From Puccinia triticina (Eukaryota > Basidiomycota > Pucciniomycetes > Pucciniales > Pucciniaceae): a DNA stretch of 64,000 nucleotides. Under the pieces are notes generated by a model. That model was given only the letters and a program-made list of their open reading frames with translations. It had not been told where the DNA came from and made no database searches. Location: positions 620,001 to 684,000 of the forward strand of contig NC_070572.1 in NCBI RefSeq assembly GCF_026914185.1, read 5' to 3'. The translations under genes and the position numbers were made by a program. Positions 40,970 to 52,939 of this stretch are shown here, one piece after another (position 1 is the first letter of the stretch; every line of letters begins with the position of its first letter).

Positions 40970-43530
40970 ATGCAATTCTTCAAATTATACCTCTTGGCCA
41001 TTGGGATTATTTGCCTCTCTTCGTGTTATCATTCGCGTAAGATTAATCGCCTTCAGGCTCGAGCCATTCCCGACTTAGTCAAGGATGCTAGTGCTACCAC
41101 CCACGCTCCCGAAACTATGAGCGCTGCTAATAGAGCAAGAGAAAATCTCGACCAAGCACAGAGCATAGGGCATTCTGGCAGTTTATGTAGCAACTCGCCC
41201 ATCTCTGGGGACCCTGGATTCCATGGGGGGACTACCAATCCAGAAGGTTCATCAATCCCGCATAGTGAAGTCCCTAATGCACAATCTCGAAGCGGGGCGG
41301 ATTTCTCAGGCTCTGGCGGACACGTAAATCCTGAAGGCCCTAATCCTGCGGTAGTAGCTTCCCCCGACAAAGAGAAAGGACTAGTAAGCGTCATTTGATG
41401 TAAATTTTCAGATTTTGCATGCTGAAATAAAACAAATTGTTCGAAAAGCTTTCAAGAATCTGGTCAAAGATAGTTGGAATTCCTGGGAGCTTGAAAGCCG
41501 CATTACAACGCCTGTGAGTTTTTGTTTTCATCTGTTTCAATCAAATTTTATCCACAGATTCGCACTCAAATACTCCTGCTCCATTCAAACACCTTCTAAG
41601 TGTGAGTGGATGGAAAGTCACCAAGTACCTTGTTAGGGCCATTACCAGGAAACCTCATGATGGCGCAGAAATAGTCAGATATGGTACGTCTTTCAAATGC
41701 CCTGCTGTTTTTATTTCACTTCAATCGCCTAGCTCACGTACATCTCTTTCTCTTTTATCATAAAATTCTGTGTTTCTTACAGAGACTTCAAGGGATACAA
41801 TTGGAAAGTATCTCGCTTTGAACGCACGTGATCTCGAAGTAGAACCTGGTAAAGCTCTTGATTTGAAGACCTTGGCCAAGACTCTTGAGGAGAAATTCCC
41901 GTTATTCTCAGGTGAAAAGGACATGCTCAAAGAAGTATTGGATTACGAGGAATACCTGAAAAACGTCAAAGAATACCAGCTCATGGTTGATGGAAAGGAT
42001 TTCTCTTGGATTGGGCCCAAGAAGAGCTGGCTATCAGAGCTACCCGAAGAAAAGCTTGTTGCTAACTATAAAAAATCTCTTCCTGAGATCAGAGAATCTT
42101 TTGAAAAGCTACAAGGAAAGAAACTTACGGGCCAGTTCCAAGAAGAATATGACAAGGCAGTTGATACCATTTCTACATCCATGCCAAAATCATATTCCGG
42201 TATTGTGAAAGGGCATGTCGCAGAACATTTCGCGGATCTTTTCAAAGAAGGAGGATCCAAAGAGAGAATTGACCTGGAGAAACTTGCTAGTGCTCGGGAG
42301 TTTCAATTGAAGAACAAGTACTTAACAAAACCAGAATATTTGGATCTAGAGAATGTCTTTCAACACCTGCCTCCAAAGTTGGACATGGATGCCGTGGTAT
42401 TTCGTTATGCCATGGTAGAAGGGTTTGACCTTTTGTTGGAAAAAATTCGTCCAGCATTAAAGCAAGTTCTTCAAAATAAAGCTCAAGCTGAAATATCTGA
42501 GGTTGTCACAAAGGGATTAACTCCAAGTACTAAAGAAGAATCACTTTTGTCCATTGCTTCCCAAGATAAGGAATGGCGTGAAACTGCTTATATGAAATTC
42601 TATGCAACTACTACAGGACCAACTGAAGCGTTCAAAAGGCTGAAAGAGTCACCAACCAGAAATGAAATAATCCGTCACGCCGTCAATAAAAATCTGGGTT
42701 CACTCAAATTTCTTGAACCAGTTGAAGTGAATAAGCTTCGCCAGGCTCCTGATCTCCAAACGTTCAAGGCAACGCTCAAATCACATGCACAAAAAACTCC
42801 TAAAGAGCATTCGGCAGATTTAAAAACCTTAGAGAATATGAGTGATGAAGCTGGAAAATCTTATCAGGTCAATCTACCACTTCTCCATGAGCTGAAGAGG
42901 AGAGGAACTATTGGTGATGAATTGATGCAAGCAGCTAAAGGAAATAAAAAAGATTTTTTCAAGATGTTGGGTGAAGAAAAAGAATTCACAGCACATGTGA
43001 TTAAGCAATTTGAAACTGATCTGAACAGCCATATTGAAGGTTTATCACCAGGAGCAGCACAGGACATGTCTGAAGAGGCTGCAAATCGGGTTGCGGAGTC
43101 ACAAGTAAAACAAATTGATCAAGAGGCAAAGTCCAATTATCTAACAACAGATGCATTTCAAAAGCCAAACTCGTTTCAATTTGACAAAGCTCTGAAGGAA
43201 TACGATCCAAAACTCAATAAATTCAATCCCAAACCTACAGACAAGCACACTTTGGCACAATCTTACATAGACACTATAATTAACAGGCAGCCTTTGGGTT
43301 CTACTCGCATTGTTTCTAAAGCAGATATTGCAAGAAATTTAGCAGACAAAATTTACAGGAGCGAAGCAATTCTTTATCAGAAGATTCCGGAAATAGGCGA
43401 ATATTTTGAAAGTATCATAAAATCCAAAGGTCATATTACAGCCCCAGTTCACTCTGACAAACCTCCTTCCTTACAAGAACCAATCAGAATAGCCAGTTCT
43501 ACCAAACCCGAACCTCAGATTGCAGCTTAG
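40970..43530 (+). CDS. Large secreted protein, effector candidate
   Basis: Exon 1 (40970-41383) encodes a clear signal peptide (MQFFKLYLLAIGIICLSS) and then a low-complexity Ser/Gly/Asn-rich region with two imperfect NPEG words (TTNPEGSS, HVNPEGPN). A donor GTAAGC follows at 41384; an acceptor at 41456 keeps the frame. Middle exons encode LVKDSWNSWELESRI and, ending at 41683, SGWKVTKYLVRAITRKPHDGAE. The splice that joins these two is uncertain. The last exon (41783-43530) is a long Lys/Glu-rich, mostly helical chain without membrane segments, ending KPEPQIAA. Total is about 800 residues. I recognise no known domain. A signal peptide on a lineage-specific protein beside transposons is typical for rust effector candidates, but function is unknown. 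Confidence 0.75.
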
Positions 43531-43602
43531 CAAGGATCAATAGCTCCAATGGTATTGTTGTGAAGTATTGATCCCCAGAATAGTTGCATCATCATCTATT
43601 TC

Positions 43603-44180
43603 ATGGGTATGGTGGTTTAAATCATTGTGATTTAGCCAGAAGACCCTTCATTTCTTCATTTATTTTCTTTTTCTTGGTCCTAACACAGATTGTCTGTGGG
43701 TTTATTTTGATTTTTTTTCTTCTTGGTGACTTATTCTGTTTCCTCTCTCTGGTTGTGGGTCTTTTTATTTCTCTCCTCTCAGTGTTCTGATCTCTATTTC
43801 TATCTAGCCTCAGTTTTCTGTTATTCTGTCATGGTCTACTCCATGGAGAGAAAGAGAAAGTTTGAGTTCTGGGGTTCTGGTTCTTAAGATCATGTGTATG
43901 GTGGTTTAAATCATTGTGATTTAGCCAGAAGACTCTTCATTTCTTCATTTATTTTCTTTTTCTTGGTCCTAACACAGATTGTCTGTGGGTTTATTTTGAT
44001 TTTGTTTCTTCTTGGTGACTTATTCTGTTTCCTCTCTCTGGTTGTGGGTCTTTTTATTTCTCTCCTCTCAGTGTTCTGATCTCTATTTCTATCTAGCCTT
44101 GGTTTTCTGTGATTCTGTCATGGTCTACTCCATGGAGAGAAAGCGAAAGTTTGAGTTCTGGGGTTCTGGTTCTTAAGATG
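43603..44180. repeat. 289-bp tandem duplication
   Basis: Two adjacent copies (43603-43891 and 43892-44180) that differ at only a few sites. Both start with a TATGGTGGTTTAAATCATTG segment and end in GGGGTTCTGGTTCTTAAGAT, with T-rich sequence between. They start about 70 bp after the stop of the secreted-protein gene, probably within its 3' untranslated region. Confidence 0.92.
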
Positions 44181-45580
44181 GTAGATTGCAGGATGAAGAA
44201 GCACTCTGGATCTTCAGACTCTTGAATCTTGAGACTCGTGAGTGCTGTCTGTGAAATTCCTCCTGCAACCTCAAAGGTCAAACTCCCGCCAGAAGCCAAA
44301 AAAAATTGATTGCAAGACCACCACGTGGGCAGCCTTTGGCCCCCACTGGATCTGTGATGAGGTAAACCTCTGGACTCCAAACATCTTCCTTTTTATACCC
44401 TTCAGGCAATTCCCCCTGAATGAAAACCCACTCATTTTCCTCAGGGACTTTGTTTGCATTTGACATGCACCGCGTGCATTTGGTTTGTTCATACTCAGCA
44501 ACATCCTTTGCATTCAACATGCACCACATGCTTTTGGTTTGTTCATACTGATTGCTATAGGAGGTATCAGACAACAGAACTTTTCCATGTCTTGGTCATG
44601 TCATGGTTCCAAACACCTTTTTTGATTGGTCAATGGTTGAACCTGGAACAGTTCTGAGTGTCATATCAACAAGAAGCCTCAGGTGCTTTGATATTGCGCA
44701 ACATTTGTTGCACAGCTGCCAAGATTTCCCCTCTACTTTCCTCCAGCATTTCCTGTTCCGTATTTTGATATTACACAACATTTGCTGCACAGCCGCCAAG
44801 ACTTCCCCTCTCCTTTGCTTCAGCATTGCCTGTAATGTGGTAAAACCTCCAACCCTTTTTTTGTTCACAGTGATCACCCTCTGTGATGGGCCTTAGTCCG
44901 GCCACCATGCATCACGACATACCACATGAGCATTATTTAAGTGTTTGTTTCTCCCGCTCCAGAAATACTTCATTCTGCCAGTTACCACATTTTCAATTCC
45001 CACACCATTCACCAAAATCACATCTAATCACTAACCTATGTTGCAGATTTTCCCAGGCTTAGGGCTAACAACTTGTTCAAAATTCCTCATGTGGTTCCTT
45101 GGGTATTCTGTGGGTAAGATATTCAGCCTCAATCAGTCATTTTCATGAACGTCTTCACCCCAGCTCCTATGGAATCTGGGCCAGAGCCTGCATCTTGGCT
45201 TGTTTTTGAAGGAACAATGTCCACACCCACGCACACCAATCTTTTGATTGTATTTACTAATGCTTCCAGTTTCCACCACACTATCCCTTGCTGAATTCAA
45301 CTGCTGAACTACATGCAAATGCAGGGGGTCTCACATTAGTGGAGCACCATGACACCATCTTTGGGTTTGGTCCCAATGTGTTCTTCATATTCTTGCTTCC
45401 TCTACACTATACTTACCCAAAATCTCAAGTTTTGTCTGTTTGCATTGTCTTCAGATAATGTTCAAATTGGAGAATTCACGGGTGGCAACATGAAAATATA
45501 GGCAGTGCAGCCGCCTCTGAACTGTAGTGTTCCTGTAAGCTATGTACATGGGAGCCTGCGCTGTAGAGATAGTCATTCTG
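44181..45580. other. Gene-poor stretch with short tandem duplications
   Basis: 44457-44560 holds two copies of a unit of about 63 bp (ACATGCACC-GTGCAT then TTTGGTTTGTTCATACT). 44677-44830 holds two copies of a unit of about 76 bp (TTTGATATT-CACAACATTTG then GCACAGC-GCCAAGA). A minus-strand frame at 44278-44574 is open over 98 codons without recognisable features. From 44890 to 45580 I see nothing. Confidence 0.45.
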
Positions 45581-45589
45581 AACCTGGGT

Positions 45590-45680
45590 GCCAAGCAGTA
45601 CCCGGGTACCACACCGCTTTTGGGCCCATTTCAGGTACCTAGTACCACACCCGGCACCACCTGGGAGGTACCACCTGTTA
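45590..45680. repeat. GGTACC-rich repeat fragment
   Basis: CAGTACCCGGGTACCACACC then GGTACCTAGTACCACACCCG, the same order as in copies at 47068-47165 and 52358-52490. This sub-family (with ACCACACCGCTTT) differs from the one at 8822. Confidence 0.6.
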
Positions 45681-45844
45681 TACTTTTTGGTGTGGAAGCA
45701 TCCTGCTGTCCTTCTTGGCCTTGGTTCATCCAGTTCAATGCCTTCCTTTGCGACAAGCTGCAACGCAAACAAGCCACTGTTTGCCAGGAGGGACTCCTCC
45801 TAGCAAGCACTGGCTCTCTGTTGGAATCAGCTTCACCCTCTTAA

Positions 45845-46640
45845 GAGGAGTAACCAAGGTGAGTAGTACCTTGAGTACACTCACTAAAACAAAGACATGA
45901 ATATGCATATTCATGTTTTGTTTCAAACCTTGTGACAGGTATTCTGGACAAGGCAAACCACAAGAAGCTTTGCGCTCTCAAACCAAATGATGACACAACC
46001 AAAGTCATCACTCAAAACTTTAGTGATCTCCAATCACCAAGCTCCAAGTGAGTTCAGCTTCAGATTTTGCTATGTTGAACAATCAAATAAGCTTATAAAT
46101 TATCTTCCTGATAAGTTCAAACCTCAAATTCAAAGGTCAAACCAAAACCCAAAACAGTCAAATAAGTGTGATTAACTTGTAAGTAGTATGACATTTCACA
46201 AACCACTCTGCAAGATATAATGATTAAAACTAAATCTCTATTTTAAAACAAATAGTAGTCTTTTGAGTTTAACAAACAGAATAAGCTCACCAATCATTGG
46301 CAAGCCCAAAAGCAAGACTGCTTAAGAACACTTTACTTGATCTTAGTTTAACGACTATTGTCTATCAAAGCAAAGTTGTTCTTTTGTTTCAACTCAAGCC
46401 TGAAAAACTAAAGAATGATCAAAACTAATCATTTGTTGTTCTTTGTTTAACAACTGGAAAAACAAATAAGTTTTTGTTATTTGAATTGTAACGCTTCAAG
46501 TCTTTTGTCAGGTCAGCTTAAATAGGCTATAGGATTCCATCTGCTTTCAGGTAAAATTAGAATCATTAATTATTGCTATAATGAATCATTATATTTCTTT
46601 CAACCATTACTTATAAGAAATGCAATCTCTTCAGTTTTCC
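45845..46640. other. Gene-free AT-rich stretch
   Basis: I see no coding region, repeat or signal that I can support in this stretch. Confidence 0.5.
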
Positions 46641-46659
46641 TATTTCTCTCACTCTCCTC

Positions 46660-47045
46660 TTTGACCGGAGGAATCCCTCCGGTTGAGGAGGAATACACAC
46701 CTCTGACCGGAGGAATTGATCCATCTGATTAGAGGCATGTATAACTCTTTGACTGGAGGAATGACTCCGGTCAAAGAGGAAAGTCCACCCAGCAAGCTGG
46801 ATATGCGTCCAGCTCCTTTGCAAGATTCCTCTTGGCAAGCTGGATACATATGTATCCAGCTTGACAAGGGGACTTCTCTCAAGCTCAGCAGGAGATTCCT
46901 TGGCGGCCACGAGCTTGATACAAGATATGTATCCAGCTCCCCGGGAGGAGTCCCCTTGGCGAGCTGGATACGCCAAGAGGAATCCTCCCAGCTTGCTGGG
47001 AGACCTTTGCCAAGCTGGATCTACCGGGTCAAGGTCCTCAATCCC
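46660..47045. repeat. Palindromic array 5
   Basis: Two kinds of palindromic words alternate: TTTGACCGGAGGAA-TCCTCCGGTC and CAAGCTGGATAC-GTATCCAGCTTG. Positions 46837-46862 form a perfect 26-bp palindrome centred on ACATATGT. The long minus-strand ORF here is a repeat shadow. Confidence 0.75.
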
Positions 47046-47067
47046 CCAGGGGGTGGCAGGCACTTGT

Positions 47068-47165
47068 AGGCGGTACCCAGGTACCACACCGCTTTCTGGC
47101 CAAAACCCAGTACCTAGTACCACACCCGGTACCGCTGCGTGGGTGCAAGGGGTACCCGCCATGGG
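47068..47165. repeat. GGTACC-rich repeat, left of the hAT element
   Basis: Carries GGCGGTACCCAGGTACCACACC and CAGTACCTAGTACC-type words in the same order as 52358-52490, 1 kb beyond the other side of the hAT transposon. Confidence 0.6.
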
Positions 47166-47287
47166 TACCAAATGACTATCTTCATTGTGCTGTGGAGTAT
47201 ACACTACGGCACATAACATTATCCCCCATTCAATGCCCAAGCCTCCTCCCTTTTATGGTTTAATCAATGAAATTAATAGGTGGGAGC

Positions 47288-50200
47288 AAGACCGCACATA
47301 TTACGCTAAATTACATTAGCGCCGCTAAAAGTGTAGCTTAGCGGTTTCCCGCTAACAGTTTTTGCTGTTAGCGTTAGCTGTAGCTGAAAAATGCTAATTC
47401 TAGCGCTAATGTAGCGCTCTTCCCGCTACACTTCCCAGCCCCCCTTTGTAGCTTAGCGGATTGGCCCTCGCTAACGCTAAAAAAATTGTAATTTGGCGTT
47501 GTAGCGTTTCAAGGCGCTAAAAATTCTACTGCGTTCAAATTAGCGGTTAATCTATTACGGATTTGCAGTAGCGGTTGATTCACTGCAGTTTAAACCTAGC
47601 GCAGCACGCTACCATTTCAAATGCGCAGTTAAAATAATGATACCACAACCACTCTCACACATTTCTGGCCAGCTTCAAACCTAAGTCCAGCTTTGCCAGA
47701 ACCAAATCAACCGCTTGCTAATTGCTTAATTGCTGGCAGAACTCTTACGGTCTCAGCTTGATTTTTTTTATTTATCTCGACTAAGTATACTACAATGAGT
47801 GACTGTGAAGCAAGAGAGTCTACCCCACCCAATCAAACAAACTTGAATCCAAACCCTCGCCAATCATCCCGTATCCGCACTCCCCTGCAGCGCCCTGGGT
47901 TTGTTCCAACACAGATCAACTCCCGAAGAGCACAGCCGCGTTCTTGCTCCGCTCAACCCAATGGCCAGAGGAAAAGCCAAAACACCGAGGAACCTGTATC
48001 AGTTCCCGCAACAGACAGCCAGGTATGCTCATTTTAGTGGATGTATATTCATTAAATTTATACTTAAAAATTCAGAATAAAAATTGATACCTTCATAAAA
48101 TGTACAGCCTCCTCCCCAACCCTCGAGTGGACCTGAAGTTTTGCCGGATGTCGAACAAGATTCTGATGAAGAGAACAAAAAGGCCCCAAAGGTAAAGCAA
48201 CCAAGAAAAGGCAACAATGGCTTTGATAATCCAAAGCTATACTTCTTTGACGGCTTTCAGGACGACGATCAGGTATTTTTTTAGTATTTTTCATTCTGTT
48301 ATTGGCAAGTGTGCCTGTATACAGGTGCATTAGTATAATAAAATTGTTTCTTCGATTTTGAATGCACGCAGGACGCCGGAAGTCTGACCTACAAATGTCG
48401 CTGGTGCCCCAAGTCAGTCAGATGCCCGGCATCAACGAACTCCAACCTCAAAACTCACCGCGATGGATCCAAGACCAACAGTGGAATACGCAAAGCTTGC
48501 ATTGGACGTGCTAAGGCACTGGCCGAAGGAGGAAACTTCCCACCTAGTGCAGATGATCAGGCAGCGGCTACCAAAAAGGATAACGGCTCGGCTGGCACTC
48601 TAGCCACATATGTCCTGAAAGGCCGATTCGATATCAAAACCATGAACAAACTCCTCCTGCTCTGGGTCATCAGACATTCACTCCCCTGGGCTCGATTCGA
48701 TGATTATTTCCTGCGGGTTGCATTTGATTACTGCAATGCCAATTGCATTGTCTACTCGCGAACCTGGGCAGCAAACCATGCTCGAAAACTATACCTCATT
48801 CTTCAGAGACAGGTCATTGACGATATCAAGGTGCAGTTTTTCTCGATTCGTTCCCTTTATTTTTTAGAATTTCAAACTGAAGAAATTTTCATCAGGAGTC
48901 CGAGTCGAAGATAGGACTTGTGGCTGATGTGTGGACAACCAAAGGTAACCACAAAGCCTTCATAGGCATCTCGTGTTGCTACATAAACAAAAACTGGGAT
49001 TATGTTTCACAACATCTTGCTTTGAAGTATGTTGCCTGGCACCACAATGGAAAATATCTCGCCGCACCATTTGCAAACGTCTTGGTAAAGCATGGCCTTC
49101 ACAACCAGATAAGTATTTGTTTTTAGCCGCTTGACTCAATCAATATCTAAACCTGTTTCTTTTAAAATGTACATTCTTTCCCTGACTACAGATTCCGGTA
49201 GCAACAATTTTACAATGGCGAAGGAACTTTCCAAGATTATTCGTCAAAGGATGGGCAACTTCAATCATCACCTCGAAAATCATGCGCGATGTTTCTGCCA
49301 CGTTGTTGCCTTGATCTTGGGGGCCGGTCTCAGAAGTCTCAAGCTCAAGAATCCAATAGTTCAAGCTCCGTTGTCGAGGAAGCCTGATTATTTTCCGACC
49401 CTAGCGACGATTCAAGAACTGGCTGAATATGACATAGCAGTTGATGACCAATCAACTACGAACCCGGATGACGATATTGAAGAGATAGATGCGAGTGAAG
49501 AGCAGTACGACATTGACCCGGATGATGCTTCAGCTTGTGATGTATCCAGCTGTTCGGAAAATGAAGAAAGCCAGTTGACTACACCAAGCAAAGCCGTACC
49601 CACCGAAGGTATTGCCCATACCTTAGTCAAAGTAGGTTGATCCTGTCCGTTCAATCAGCACCATCTATTCTTACTGATTGATTCAAATCAGGTGGAATAC
49701 ATATGTCGGCGAGTTTCATCGTCATCTGCAAGACGTGCGGACTTCAAAATCTTGGCCACAAAGCTCGGCTACTCGGGTCCCCAGCTAATTGCCGGCTATG
49801 GCATTCGATGGAATGTCGCATACGACAGCTGGCAACGCGCCTATGCAGCTAGAAAAGTTATCGGACAGCTTTTAAACGACGAATCGGACAAGTATGCCGG
49901 AAAGTCGGCTGCAGCACATTACTATAAAGGCTACGAGATATCTAGTGCGGAATGGGAAAATTTAAACTCCCTCAACAAGGTTTTAGAGGTAAGACACTTG
50001 TGCTTTCAAATTGACTCAATTAGTTGCTAAACCCGCACAAACTTGACAGGAATTTTTAGCTTTGACTTTACGGATGGAGGGAGATGGACCGACGGCTTCA
50101 ATGGTACTGTATGAGTACTATCGACTGATCGAAAGTATTCAGAAGAGGAAGAGGTCCCCCGAGCTTGTTGCACTACAGGGCATGTTCGATCCGATGATCA

Positions 50201-51300
50201 AGCTGGCAAATAAGTATCTCAAGCTGGCGCTTGGATGCAACTCAATTTTAATCGCCACCATCCTTCACCCCGCCTGGAGGTTATCATTGATCAAAGATAA
50301 ATCCCCGGAATACACGGTCGTTGCCCAAGCTCTTGTGACAGAGGCTTTCCGAGCTAAAGTTGAAGCACACAGAAATATCACCCCATCGGTAGTCCCCGTA
50401 GCGCGTGAAGAGGAATCTGATGAAGACGAATTCAACTACTATCCCGACAAGGCTGGTCCATCGCAGGAAGATGATGAACTCAAGAAATACTTCGATGGTG
50501 CATGGCCACTCAGCAAGAAGGGAAATCCACTTAAATGGTGGAAGGTAAGCAATGGATCTTTCTCAGCAGCAGTCTTCAGGCCATTTGACCCATTCTAATC
50601 AACAGACTCACCAATCGGAGTTCCCACGACTCGCGATGGTTGCACGAGATGTCTTGGCGTGCGCGGGAAGCTCGGCCATGGTTGAGAGGACGTTCTCAGC
50701 AGCGGCTGATGTGTGTGGAACCGGTAGGAGTGCCCTGTGTGCAGCGACCATCGAGCGATGCGTCAGCAGCCACATCTGGTTGCAAAAAGGGGTGAAGGCC
50801 GGGGGCGATTTCACCGATTGCCAGATCGTTCTTGACGCAGCTGAAGCTAATGCAAAATTTGCTACGCATGTTGGCAACCTTATCAACAAAAAAAAAGCCA
50901 ATAAGATTAAGCATGTTGGAGATCCAGAGAAATAGTGTCTCTTCCCAGTTTTCAAGTACCGAATTTTCTTCTCTCTCGATCTCACCTCATGTCACTTGTT
51001 CAATCCAATCTCACTTGCTCAATATTAGAATACAAAATTTCCAGGCTGTCTTGCCTTTTTTTTTATCTTGTCCGCTGCCTCCCCGCTAACGTAGCCGCTA
51101 AGTTAGCGGATCATGCTTATAAATTACATGTTACATTAGCGCTTAGCGCGCTAAGAACAGCTGAAGCGTAGCGGTTTGGGCGCTAATAGGCGCTACCATC
51201 TAGCGATTAAAAAAATAAAAAAATTGAGTGGCCTCCCCGTAGCTGTAATTGCAGCGCAAGGGTAGCTACAATTTAGCTTTAGTTTAGCGGTGTCAGCCTT
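47288..51300 (+). mobile_element. Nearly intact hAT transposon
   Basis: A 4.0-kb element with an eight-exon transposase gene. Its flanks (47300-47640 and 51080-51300) are dense in the word TAGCG and its inverse CGCTA, the clustered subterminal sites typical of hAT elements. The left end reads AAGACCGCACATATTACGC and the inverse of the right end reads AAGGCTGACACCGCTAAAC. The right end shares AAGGCTGA with the 470-bp element at 8317. I find no 8-bp target duplication at these borders, so one end may be mutated or displaced. Borders are accurate to perhaps 10 bp. Confidence 0.85.
47795..50935 (+). CDS. hAT transposase with BED zinc finger
   Basis: Eight exons fit in phase: 47795-48022, 48108-48272, 48372-48830, 48896-49112, 49192-49631, 49692-49988, 50050-50544, 50606-50935. 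Exon 3 starts with a BED zinc finger (CRWCPKSVRCPASTNSNLKTH). Exon 4 carries VADVWTTKGNHKAFIGIS, exon 5 the SGSNN part of the second catalytic motif. The last exon has the hAT C-terminal dimerisation domain (FPRLAMVARDVLACAGSSAM then VERTFSAAADV). An acidic insert (DDDIEEIDASEEQYD) precedes exon 6. With GT-AG splicing, the exon 4/5 junction codes Asn where the motif expects Asp (DSGSNN), so this copy may be inactive. Confidence 0.92.
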
Positions 51301-52350
51301 AGAGATACATTAAGTATCCAAAAGACTGCAATAACTCAGTAAATAATAATAATTATTGAATTATTAGTGCAGAATCAGATTCCTCATCATAAATTAAGGG
51401 GGGTCACCCACTCAAAGTACCCCCTTATTCCTATTCCTTCATATACTAATTGTATAAATAAGAATTGGCCACAGAAAGCGCCCAAAAATAGTATTACATA
51501 CAAAAAATTAGTAAAACAATTAAAGTACATAAAAATAAACTGTTGTACAATAATGAGTAACATTACTTGTGTAAAAATACCCCGTGAAAGTATTATGTAG
51601 ACTTCTACAGAAGCTCTTTCACATGACAATTGGTTATAAATATGTCATGTGACAGAGTCAGGGAAATTAGTCTATTTCAATACAATTAAAATACCCACTG
51701 CCAAGCCCTTTTCACGGCTACAACCCTGGATACTCCCATAGGGAGAAAGGACTCAGTGTTTTACGCCCACTGAAGTCCCCTCTATAAATAGAGGCCTCCT
51801 TGGCCCTCAGGAAAAGATCCCCCAGACCATTCACCGCCTACAAACTGTAAGTTACCGTGAATATTCTCCTCTGCTACTATTGTAGCCTCTTTTCCCTTTA
51901 AAACCATCCCCAGCACGTAAAATCCACTGGATTAAAACTTTAAGATATCAAAAATCCCTTATTAGCATATTTACAAGCTTTATCCTTAAAAGTAGTTGCC
52001 GTAAGACCTCCGCCTCTGACAAGCAGCCAATCAGTTTAAGCGCTTACCTCCTACTTTTTACGCCAAATTTATTCCCTGTAATTAATAATTATATATTATT
52101 AATTACATAATAAATCCTCCTCTTTTTAAAAGAGTGTTAAAAAACCCTTGTAGTGGCTAAATTACCACGAAACAAGCTTAGTAATTTACATTACTAGTGT
52201 TTACATCAGCACAGTTATAGTGCTAGGGCCCAAAACCCTTAAATTTGACGGGTTTTTGCCCTAAGCTTCATAAACAGAGCTGTCAAGCGGCACTCAATTT
52301 CGCTAAATTGCAAAGCTACAAAGCTACATGTAGCGAAATATGTGCGGTCT
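51301..52350. other. Gene-free AT-rich stretch with a TATA-like box
   Basis: No gene. 51613-51644 is an inverted pair CACATGACA/TGTCATGTG. Near 51781 the sequence CTCTATAAATAGAGG is a strong plus-strand TATA-like box followed by AAACTGTAAGT; a promoter of a solo LTR is possible but I could not find LTR borders. Confidence 0.35.
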
Positions 52351-52357
52351 TGGTGGG

Positions 52358-52500
52358 AGGTACTTGTAGGCGGTACCCAAGTACCACACCGCTTTCCCGT
52401 CAAAACCAAGTACCTATTACTGCACCTGGAACTGCTGTGTAGATGCAAGGTGGGTGCAAGGGGTACCTGCCAAGAGGTGTTAGGTACCCGCTGTGGTATG
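52358..52500. repeat. GGTACC-rich repeat, right of the hAT element
   Basis: Same order of words as 47068-47165 (GGCGGTACCCAAGTACCACA, then GCAAGGGGTACCTGCC), about 10-20% diverged by eye. Confidence 0.6.
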
Positions 52501-52836
52501 CTTTACGGTATCCCATATGCCAAAATCAAAATTTTCTGCTTTTCTTTCTTATTTCTATTAGTTTCACTCTTAATCTCCCTTTTCCTCTTAGAAATCACTT
52601 AATACTCCTCAAGATTCAGCTTCTTGGGACAAATTTACCCCTAGTCTTGCTTTACAGAACACTCATAATGGTACTCATTCAGAAGTTACATACTCTTACA
52701 CACTCACAACACCCCTTACAACCTCAAACAGTTACACAATCCACATTTACAACACTTAGTTACACACACGGTTACATAGATAGCTACATACATACTTACA
52801 CACAGCTGCATCATCACTTACACACATACAGTGTAC

Positions 52837-52935
52837 ACATGCAGGTACACATGCAGGTACACATGCAGGCACACATGCAGGTGCTAGCTGCATGTAATAG
52901 CTGCATGTAATAGCTGCATGCAATAGCTGCATGCG
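52837..52935. repeat. Two short minisatellites
   Basis: About four copies of ACATGCAGGTAC (52837-52882) followed by about four copies of TAGCTGCATGTAA and close variants (52884-52935). Confidence 0.85.
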
Positions 52936-52939
52936 CTAG

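Noticed and set aside
47288..51308. 8-bp target duplication for the complete hAT element
   Set aside because: The octamers next to the best ends (GTGGGAGC and AGAGATAC) do not match; I report the element without it.
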